Positions 55,444-64,000 of a stretch of DNA of 64,000 nucleotides are shown piece after piece. The notes below the pieces were generated by a model. That model did not search any database and was not told the DNA's origin. It saw only the letters and a program-made list of their open reading frames with translations. Both the position numbers and the translations under genes were made by a program. Positions within the stretch are counted from its first letter, which is position 1. Each line of letters starts with the position of its first letter. The DNA is from Gamarada debralockiae (Eukaryota; Ascomycota; Leotiomycetes; Helotiales; Hyphodiscaceae): contig NXFV01001368.1 in assembly GCA_002803225.1 (NCBI GenBank), positions 1-64,000 of the forward strand, written 5' to 3'.

Positions 55444-58400
55444 ATGAGCTCCTCTCCTACGGATAACGATAGTGGTGCGGAGGAGGATACGATTAATGGA
55501 GATAGTAAATCTGCGGGCTCGCATACGCCTACCCAGGAGGGAACTACAAATGGGACACAACAGGCCGGAGGGCGCATCTTGGAGCTTTTGGAGGAGGAAA
55601 GAGACGATGCTCCAACACCAGAGCCGTTGGGGAATGGGATCAATCGATACAGGAAAATTCCGCGTATAGACGATGTTTCGGAGGATGGATCTTCAGATGC
55701 CCTACCCCGCAGACCTGGAAGTCCTGTCGACTCAATACCAGACGACTCTCCGTCCGTTCAGGTAACTTTAGGCAACCCAGTATTCAAACCTCTACTAACC
55801 CATTGCCAGGGCTCTGTTCTGTCCTCCCCTGGCGGAAGCAGCGTACTGCCATCGGTGGCTTCAAGACCAGGCCTTGACAGTCCTACCCCCTCCTTCCGAC
55901 CCTTCGACAGACGATTCCAATCCCGTCTTTCAAGCTCCACACTCACAATACCCCGCGCCTCATCCCCATTCCTCCGAGGCCATTCACGCCAAGGCTCTAT
56001 AAGCAGTCAAATAGTACCAGATGCTGGGGACACCGACACACCGTCTCCACCATGGGAAGTTGTACGATGGACGAAACTAAAGAAGATGAATGGACAAGCG
56101 TTTTCTGAGGTTGGCAAGCGTAATTTTGGCACGCCGACGTGTATACAAGTCTCTGCTTCTATCGTTCTGGGGACATCGAAGGGAATAATTTTAATATTTG
56201 ACTACCACCAAAATCTGAAGTCGATAATTGGACCGGGAACCAAGGGTAAGCTTATCGAATGTCCCTGCATGGTTAGATGCTGACTGGCTTAGCTGTTGAA
56301 TCCGGTGCTATTACCTCTATTGCAATTTCAGCAGACCATCTGATTGTTGCTGGAGGACATGCGAATGGTAGCATCTTCACTTGGGAAACAGCAAGGGCCG
56401 CTCGCCCCTTTCTTCACATTCCAAGTTTAGAGCCGTCTCAAATGATCAATCGCAGCGTTGATGGCCATGTTCCAAACGTGGCAATTAGACACTTGGGGTT
56501 CCTTGGCACCAGACACACTGCGCTCGTCTCAGCCGATGACCGTGGAATGGCATTTTCACATCTTGCAACCAGAGGTATGGGAGCTGTTGGCCGATCTGTG
56601 AGGACGACACGAATCCTTGGACGATATCCAAGCGACATTGCGACTACGGCCAAACCACGGAAGCCAAGCACTGTTCTTGCGTTTGCTCCCCTTCCCTTAG
56701 GAAACGTTGAGCGCGGCACAGATACTCTTGGGTTGACTGCTATGCTGACTCCGTATCTACTGGTGATTGTTTCTACCACTCCTGTGGCCCAGACCCAGCA
56801 CAAAGCTGCACGGCCTAAGGAAGTAGCTGCCCACAGCGCTATGAGCGGATGCCTGGCATGGTTTCCAGCTGTAAAATTAAAAGTCAAAGATCCAGCTACT
56901 GGCAGCGACATTTCAAAAGTCAAGCTGGTGTACTGCTGGTCCAATGTTTTGACCGTCTTGGACGTTGAAGAGACGGAATCGGGAGATAAGGACAAACCCC
57001 CCAGTCTTTCATTCAAGCCTCGGAGTCGATGGAAAGCAGAAGAAGCCATAGTCGCCGTCCAATGGCTCAGTCGATCTGTCCTGACTGTCTTGACGATCAC
57101 GCAACGTCTCATTATCCTCGAGGATGGAAGCATGAGAATGACCGAAGCATTTGATCTCGTCCACAAGCACATCTATCACCAAGATCTATTCTCCAAGCAG
57201 TTACATAACCTTGTCGAGCAATTGGACGAAGAAGACCCATCAATGCATGGCGTTGTTGCTGATGCTTTCTACATGAGCTTCAAAGCATACAAGAGCCGAA
57301 TGTTTCTGCTTGGATTCAATGATGTGTCAATCGGCACTCTATCGAACTGGGCTGATCGACTCATAGCATTGATGGAAGATGGAGACTACATTGGCGCAAT
57401 CCAACTTGCAACATCTTACTATACTGGAGATGCCGACAAACTTACAATCGGCCTGCCTGAAGATACAGCACTACGGCATTCTATGGTGCGAGATAAGTTG
57501 GTCGAGATCATGACGGCGTCACTGAAGTTTGCGTTTGGTCAGCGACGGAAACAGTCAATCGCAATCGATGCTAACGATGCCCACCTTAAACATCTTGCCG
57601 AAGCATGCCTCGAAGCTTGCCTAAGCATCGGCGACGTCGACTTTCTATTCGACGAAGCCTATGAGTGGTATGAGGATGGAGACTCAGAAGGGGTCTTCCT
57701 TGAAACGCTTGAACCTTATATCCTCGAGAAGCAAATAACAACTGTTCCTCCCACAGTTGTCAAAACTATGGTCACACACTATGTCAGCAAGGGTCTAGAA
57801 AGTAGGCTTGAAGAAATGATTTGCCACATGGAGACGACAACTCTGGACATTGACCAGGTTACCACACTTTGCAAGCAACATAACCTTTACGATGCGCTTA
57901 TATACGTCTGGAACCAGGCACTCAATGATTACATCACTCCTCTCATCGATCTTCTCTCTCTTTTGATACCCTTGGTTCAGCATAGCGATTACTTTACAAA
58001 TGGCAATGTTATGGAGGACCCTATTTTTGGAGTCAACGCATTGAAGATGTTCCCATATATGTCCTACACCTTCACTGGACGTGTATATCCCACTGGCGAT
58101 GACCTTGGAGAGGAGGAGGCCCTGAACGCCAAAGCCGAACTCTACTGGTTCATCTTCTCAGGGAAGACTATTACGTGGCCGAAGGGAAGCGGCAAGCCCT
58201 TCCTGACAAATCCTTCCCAAGCGCAAGAGCCGTCATTCCCTTATTTGCGCATGATACTCAAATTCGATGCGCCCAGCTTCCTAAGTGCTCTGAATGAGGC
58301 TTTCGAAGACTCGTTTCTGAACGATACCCCCGAGCGGGCTGTAAATGGCGGTTCGAATCGTGATCTCTCAGAGGAGCGTGTCTTTGGACTTTCCGTCAAC

Positions 58401-60326
58401 AGGCAGTACATCATCACCATTCTGCTGGAGGTCATGAACGCAAATGAATTTGCTACAGAAGACACGATCTACCTAGATATGTTCATTGCACGCAACCTTC
58501 CCAAATTCCCCCAATACCTGCTGCTATCTGGCACAGATCGGAACAAGGTTTTAACCGGCCTTTGCAACTATCCGGGTAAAGATCTTGCAGAGGATGCCCA
58601 ATTGAGTGCCGAATATCTCCTATCTGTCTATCACCCACCCGACCTTGTGTCTCTACTGCCGATGTTTCACAAAGCTGGATTCTACCGGGTCTTGAAGAGC
58701 ATTTACAAGGCAGATAAACAGGACAATAAGCTGGTCCATACATATTTCGATGACCCAGAGAACCGTGAGGGGGTGTTCGAATGCATAGCGGATTGCTTAA
58801 GACCTCACTCTAAACTGACCAAACGTCAAATCAAAGATGTCCACGAGGTTATCGAGTCTCACGCAAGCGATCTTGTGCATCTCGATGCTGTGAGGACTGC
58901 CCGAACGATCGACACATACGCACCTTCACTGCACCAGAAATTCCTGGACTCCATACCAGATGATTCGGAATTGCAGTACGTCTATTTACGGACGATTCTC
59001 GAGCCATCAATGAAAGAAGGCGAGGAGTCGAAGCACTCATCGGCAAGTGGCTTTACTGAGCAATATGTACAGTTGATGTGCAAGTTCGCACCGTCCCACG
59101 TGGCTGATTACGTGGAATTGGTGCAGGCAAGCGACTTGCGATTGGATAAGGTATTGCCGTACATGGAGGAAAGTGGTGTCGTTGACGCTGCAGTGATTCT
59201 CATGTCCCGTGAAGGCCAGATCCGAGAAGCCATGGATCGGCTTATCCTACATTTGCGAAAGCTCGAAGCTGCTCTCCAAGGTCTTCTAAGTGGATCAGCC
59301 GAAGACATACAGTCAATACACGCCGGAGAAGCAGCAGAAGATCTCTTGCAAGCTTTGCAGAAATATACAAATGTTGGAATCTGGCTTTGTCAAGGCCAAA
59401 CCAAGGCCCCTCCGCTTCGGACAACTCCATCGCCAGCTCGAAAAAAATCTTCTTCGAAGAGCGACCTTCTACCCGAAGAAATTTTGTGGCTAGATCTCAT
59501 CGACGTTACGGTGCAGATCACCCGAAAGCTGTCAGCAAGCTTGAGTGATCTAGAGGCCACACCTTCAGCCGGCATTGACCACGAAAAGTTGGTTCCGCAG
59601 CTGCGCACACTTGTTCAACGAAGTTTCACTGCATTGCTGACAACAACCTCGACACCTTCGCCTTCTGGAACGGATCTGTCTTTCTTGCGAATTCTCCGCG
59701 CGTTCCTCACTCGAGCTTCTATCTCATCGCCAAACCTGAGCGATATCCGAGCTGTTCTTGCTTCGATATTCTCAGCCTACGCATACGAAGAGAGCATCCT
59801 CAGCCTGGCCAATCGCTTGCTTGAGAAGGATCTCTTTATCAACGTCCAATCCGCAACGATCCTTCGGCAGCGCGGTTGGAGACCACGAGGCTCAACATGC
59901 GAAGGATGTGGCCGTCGAGTATGGGGTCCAGGGGTCTCGGGTGATGTCTTCGGAAAATGGGAAGAAAGACAAGAATTGGAGCTGAAGAGAAGAAAGGAAA
60001 AACGGTCCGAGTTAGCCGGTGGTCATGCCGAGCGCGGTAAAGGGAGAGCGCATATCAGAAACGTGAGCAAGACCAGTATTGCGGAAGTAGTCAAAGGCAA
60101 AGGAAAAGGCACGACGACGGGAGGCGCTGCAGATACGGAGGAGGATGAGGGTCTGCACGCAGATGGGCAGGCCGATCTTAGGGAACCGCAAGACTTGGGA
60201 CCACTGGTCGTACTGGCTTGTAGGCATATTTATCATCAGTCTTGCTTGGAGGCTATGCAGGTTGAGGACATGGCAGGCGGAGTTCTGACTGATGGAAGGG
60301 AGTTCAGATGTCCTATAGATGGGTAA
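55444..60326 (+). CDS. vps8: VPS8, CORVET endosomal tethering subunit
   Basis: A 1595-aa protein in three exons: 55444-55761, 55810-56245 and 56293-60326. The first ~250 residues are Ser/Pro-rich and disordered. A WD40-like propeller follows (AITSIAISADHLIVAGGHAN, GSIFTWETA, HTALVSADDRGMAFSHL). Then comes the long alpha-solenoid (LHNLVEQLDEEDPSMHGVVA, KLVEIMTASLKFAFGQRRKQ). The end is a RING-like zinc finger (CEGCGRRVWGP...VLACRHIYHQSCLEAM...FRCPIDG). VPS8 is the subunit by which CORVET binds Rab5/Vps21 on early endosomes. The first intron (48 nt) is in frame, so the alternative of retaining it would add 16 residues; its CTAAC branch and CAG acceptor favour removal. Confidence 0.95.
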
Positions 60327-60779
60327 TCAGGTACATTGCATTTACTGTATAATGAAATACCAGTTTACATTCCTCCGATGTTCGGTCGTTTCCGCATCCA
60401 GTATATGCAGCAATTGCTCATCCCAAGTGGAGAATTTTTACTTCAGTATGTGGAATTCTCGGCAGCTTTGTCACCTAGCAATTTACACCCTCCACGAGAC
60501 TATTCTCTCTGCTGTACACAAAATTAAAATGTTGGAGGTGTCGAAAACGGACAACTCGAGCTTTCCCTCTCCCTGAAAATTTAGCGAGCCTCATAAAATA
60601 GTTGCCGCCCACCGCGGTCTCAATAGTTTCAATTATCGCCGGCGCCATTTGCTGGTAAAATGGATCAATTTTATCGGGCCTTGAGGTTAGAGGCCATGGC
60701 CCGTCATTTCTCACCTTTGACGTCTTTGTGGTATCTGACGAAGCTGCTCTTCACCCCCACCACCACGTTGTTGAGTCAT
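60327..60779. other. Short intergenic stretch after vps8
   Basis: 3' flank of vps8 leading into the decayed gene at ~60780. No feature recognised. Confidence 0.4.
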
Positions 60780-61770
60780 TCCTCGAATATGTTTCTCTAC
60801 TATCCACAACAATACCTTGGTATTGCTGCGTTCATTGTACTCTTTTCTGCTTTGCGAAGGCACAAGATACAAACACCTGTGTCTCGACTGATCATACCGC
60901 AGCAAACGCAACTGGTTCTATCCAAATAGCAGGCTTCCAGCCCTTCATCGACACTCCTGTAGTTCAGAACAGTACGTGAACGATCTCTACCGCCATTAAT
61001 GAAATCAAAGGCTTTGACTCCCAAAGTTATGTTGTTGAACAGAGCTTCTGGCTTGATACACAGCCTCTGATAAGCACATCAGCAGCAGATCTACCCTATA
61101 CGGGCTGCGCTATCCAACTCACTGGTTTCTCCAGTCCAAGAGTCTCTACCGGAACAAACGCCTCGAATGGTTGCAACGGAGTGTTTGATACAGCCTTTTA
61201 CAACGCCATTATAGATATTGTTCAGACTTTCATTCTGGAGGATACTCCTGGAAGCATCGAAAATGTTTATCAGACAATGACAATCTTGCAGACAGCGTCA
61301 TCCAATGCAAAAATTACGCTTGGACGGCCACCACTGCAACACGTGAGGCATTGAATTCCATTGCCCCCTAAAAGGCATTCCAAACTGACTCACCTTTCTC
61401 TTAGAGCCATTCGGTAACTCTTCATTCTCCAATACCGCGAACAGCACTTGCCCCTGCAGCATCTTCAATATCTCCTCGGACCTCATCTCACTAACTTCAG
61501 AGACCACGTCTCCATTGAGCAATTATACGACCTATGACACCTGGGCCAAAAAATCTACTCCGTTGCTCTTAATGGCATTCACGAAAAATATCATTGAGCA
61601 GACGCCAAGATGGGGGGACGACGACCTTGTTGTGCTTCACGGCTAATCATACCAACCCTGGGAGCTGGGTCCCGATCACTAGCGGTGCTAAACAGAATCT
61701 TGGAACAGGGATTTTAGTAGTACTATTGGATGTTTCTGGAGTTTTTGTTGCGCTGAAACTCTTGTGGTGA
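60780..61770 (+). pseudogene. Decayed secreted/membrane protein gene
   Basis: A signal peptide (YLGIAAFIVLFSAL) changes frame by 1 nt into AKAQDTNTCVSTDHTAANAT and GSIQIAGFQPFIDTPVVQN. An intron with a GTACGT donor (60973-61011) joins to FDSQSYVVEQSFWLDTQPLI, then LPYTGCAIQLTGFSSPRVST. A second shift leads to LADSVIQCKNYAWTATTAT. A further intron (GTGAGG...CTCTTAG) precedes EPFGNSSFSNTANSTCPCSI. Then there is a stop and a shifted C-terminal span (GTGILVVLLDVSGVFVALKL). Several 1-nt shifts mean no full protein can be made. The family is a fungal Cys-containing extracellular glycoprotein with a C-terminal membrane anchor that I cannot name. Confidence 0.6.
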
Positions 61771-62005
61771 TGGGTACGTCCAAGAATGAGGAGTGGGAAC
61801 GACCCGAAAGTTTATTAGCGAGGACGGCGAGAGGTGACGAGAAATTCTGGATCCATCAACGAACTGTTTCATTCTCCGGTACTCCTTCCATTTTCCTCCT
61901 TCGACTCGCTTCTCTCCCAAAGATTCAGAAGACTCCTTCAACGAATATCCTCTTTTGCAATGCTAGGCACGGCAATGGTCCACCCATTTGGCGCCAGCTC
62001 TCCTC

Positions 62006-63533
62006 TCATACTTTGTATTCTCCGCCCATCACCTCTCGCGAATGCTTAAAAACATCATACCCAAAGTCCCACAAAAGCTTCTCCTTTTCTCCCAGCCCCT
62101 TAGGAAACATCGTATCCCTATCCGCATACTCTCGTTTCCTCTCTACCAACGGATTCGGTTTCCCGTTTCGCAGCGGCGTGCTGGCTGAACTCTGCACTCT
62201 GCTCGCTCTGGCCAATCTTACTTTCTCATACATTTGCATACGCTTTGGCAGGTCTTCTTTTGATGAGAGGTTCGAGAAGACACCGAGGAGCGCACCGGCA
62301 TCTTCGAGTGCTTGTGTTGCGCCCTGTGCGGTGAAAGGAGTCATGGGGTGTCCTGCGTCGCCGATCAAAAGAGTGTGGCCGTAAATGTAGGTGTCGAGCG
62401 GGATACGCTCGTAGATTCGCCAGTAGAGGATTTTGTCAGCTTTTCTGGAGTGTTGTTAGTTAGTGGGAATAGATCAGTGGGCAAGAGAAACGTACTCGAT
62501 GATGCGGACGAGGTTGGGATGAATGTGCCCGAATAGCTTCAGGACCTTGTCTTTCTCCGCATACTGTCCAAAATCTGTAAGATTGGTAAATTAGTTTCTC
62601 TTGCCTGGTATGGGAAGGTAATTCTACCTTCGACTTTCGTCTCATCTCTGTCTCCCAGATAGAAACCAGCAAAGTTCTGGATCTCGTCACTGAATACAGT
62701 TAGTGTCTGAAAGCAGCGGTGCAGGGTCAGAGCATCCAGATCACTTACTTTCGACACGAATACCACACATATCTAGTGCACTCCTCGCCCTTATCTGCAT
62801 TCCCTTGGGTCCACGTTAGCCGTCCATTCTCTAACTTCATGGGTCTAAGAACATCATCCTCCAGGATAACCTGCTTTGGCAGGAGAAATCTGTAAATCTG
62901 CCAACAAGAGTCTATCGGGGGCGTGTTATCTTTGACAGCAGCTGCTCTGACAGCGGAGTGCAGACCATCAGCTCCGATCAGCAAATTACCCTTGTACAGT
63001 GTCCCATCAGCGAGTCCAATAGTCGCATTCTCCGCATCGACACATGTGATCTTGACTCCTCTGAACAACTCCACTGGGGTCTCGGACAGATCGGATGTTT
63101 CATGTGCCATTCTCCAGAGCTCCTCGTGTAAGTCGCTGCGATGGTAAGCTTCGTACGGAGCACCGCACATGCCTTCAACATCGCCCATATCACTCAAAAG
63201 GATTGGTTCTAGCGTGACGGTATTGTACATGTTCATATGTTGCATTCGCACTCCGCCTGCGGTCTTGAAATTGAAGCCCAGTTCCCGCAAGACACGGGTA
63301 CCATTTGGCGAGATGGTGACGGCTGCGCCGACTTCATTCAAGAAGTTGGAGCGCTCGAAAAGCTATTTATTCGCGAAGAATTGAGCGACTTGGACTGGAG
63401 AGGAATGTGAAGAGCGTACTTGAACTTTGTGTCCAGCTTTGCGGAGAGCGGTTGCTGCTGCGAGCCCGGCTATCCCAGCTCCAACGATGAGCACGTGGAG
63501 CTGGGAGAACGAAAGAGTCATTGAGGAACCCAT
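62006..63533 (-). CDS. FAD-dependent monooxygenase (salicylate-hydroxylase-like)
   Basis: A 435-aa protein in five exons: complement 63420-63533, 62749-63362, 62628-62689, 62496-62574 and 62006-62444. The FAD-binding GxGxxG motif is LIVGAGIAGLAAATAL near the N-terminus. The DG motif is LLIGADGLHSAVR and the GD motif is LLIGDAGHPMTPFTAQGATQ. These three in this order define the class A aromatic hydroxylase family (salicylate/6-hydroxynicotinate type). No extra membrane anchor is seen. Substrate is probably an aromatic or secondary metabolite; it cannot be decided from sequence. Introns have strong GTACGC/GTAAGT/GTAGAA/GTACGT donors and 50-60 nt length. The C-terminus ends with REVMGGEYKV then TGA. 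Next to it is the decayed gene at 60780, so it stands alone. Confidence 0.85.
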
Positions 63534-64000
63534 TTGATATTATTTTGTAAAGTTGAGGAGTCACGAAAGCAAAGCGAAGTATAAACATATAAGAGTTTGA
63601 AGCTGTCTGTTGTACAGTACAGTCCGTAAGCACTTCCCGAAGGAGAAATAGTTGGCTGCGACCTGGAACATAACTTTATATTCTTCGTTTCAGCACTGGC
63701 TGACGTGAGTATCCCTTCAAACTTCCCTGCTGCTGGTATTCTGATACTTTAATTGGTTAAGCTTGGACTTGGAACGAATGCTGTACTTGGTGGTAAGTTG
63801 AGGCTTACATCTCAAGTGACAGTTTTGACGGCCTTGGAGGCCTGAAGTGACACTATCTCATTTCAGGTGAACTGAACTAGTCTCAACATAAACCCGAACG
63901 CGGTTACATGAGAGGCTGGTCATTACGAGGTTCCTGAATGGCAAGCGGCTCGGCCGGGTCATAAATAGGCTATCATCAACTCGACATCATTTTTGCTCCT
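63534..64000. other. Promoter side of the monooxygenase gene
   Basis: Gene-free to the window edge. An AAGTTGAGGC-type stretch and TCACATG/CACTTG-like words occur, without a recognised element. Confidence 0.4.

Noticed and set aside
1..64000. CRISPR arrays, tRNA and rRNA genes
   Set aside because: No evenly spaced short identical repeats with unique spacers, and no cloverleaf-like B-box/A-box pair or rRNA-like sequence was seen by eye; a tRNAscan run would be decisive.

Overview
The window is nuclear DNA of a filamentous ascomycete (Pezizomycotina). The evidence is genes broken by 45-70 bp introns with GTAAGT/GTATGT-type donors and CTAAC/CTGAC branch sites, a fungal NADPH oxidase A, a Zn2Cys6 transcription factor, fungus-only families (DUF7732, DUF7514 and DUF7492 types) and a fungal NLR. 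A leotiomycete is my best guess, but that is inference only.

Layout. 1-8.5 kb: a truncated membrane-protein end, a secreted Ser/Gly-rich DUF7732 protein, the ubiquilin Dsk2, a quinone-oxidoreductase-like enzyme and NADPH oxidase A. 8.5-15.5 kb: a gene-poor stretch holding a decayed ~180-bp tandem repeat, traces of decayed coding sequence and a short MITE-like inverted-repeat element. 15.5-28.6 kb: an arrestin-like adaptor with a PY motif, a DUF7514 protein, two small unknown genes, alanyl-tRNA synthetase with a probable mitochondrial leader, a 223-aa unknown and an Rcr-like membrane protein. 28.6-35.9 kb: mostly empty, with a frameshifted multi-membrane-span pseudogene and an intact metallo-beta-lactamase-fold hydrolase. 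36-37.5 kb: a secreted LPMO-like DUF7492 protein. 38.4-45.8 kb: an accessory island with a coding relic, a large PNP-NB-ARC-TPR NLR gene, and an sdhB pseudogene sitting between the two halves of a broken MFS transporter gene. 46-60.3 kb: spliceosomal-type cyclophilin H, a membrane RING-H2 E3, a GPALPP/DUF3752 protein, a Zn2Cys6 factor and VPS8 of the CORVET tether. 60.7-63.5 kb: a decayed secreted-protein gene and an intact FAD monooxygenase.

Most intact genes are single-copy housekeeping or regulatory genes that do not form an obvious cluster. Several act on related processes without being linked operonically: Dsk2, the PY-motif arrestin and the RING-H2 protein all belong to ubiquitin-dependent turnover, and VPS8 and the arrestin both belong to endosomal traffic. 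The accessory parts (10-15 kb, 30-32 kb, 38-46 kb, 60.7-61.8 kb) share a signature of decay: in-frame TAA/TAG/TGA stops explicable by C:G to T:A change, 1-nt frameshifts and, in sdhB, Cys-to-Tyr changes. This resembles repeat-induced point mutation plus drift. The most interesting items are the NLR with eight near-identical TPR units, the sdhB pseudogene nested in a disrupted MFS gene, the His-1 secreted DUF7492 protein, and the unexplained 180-bp tandem array. All gene models are by eye. Splice sites were chosen by consensus, frame continuity and family similarity recalled from memory; no database search was run.
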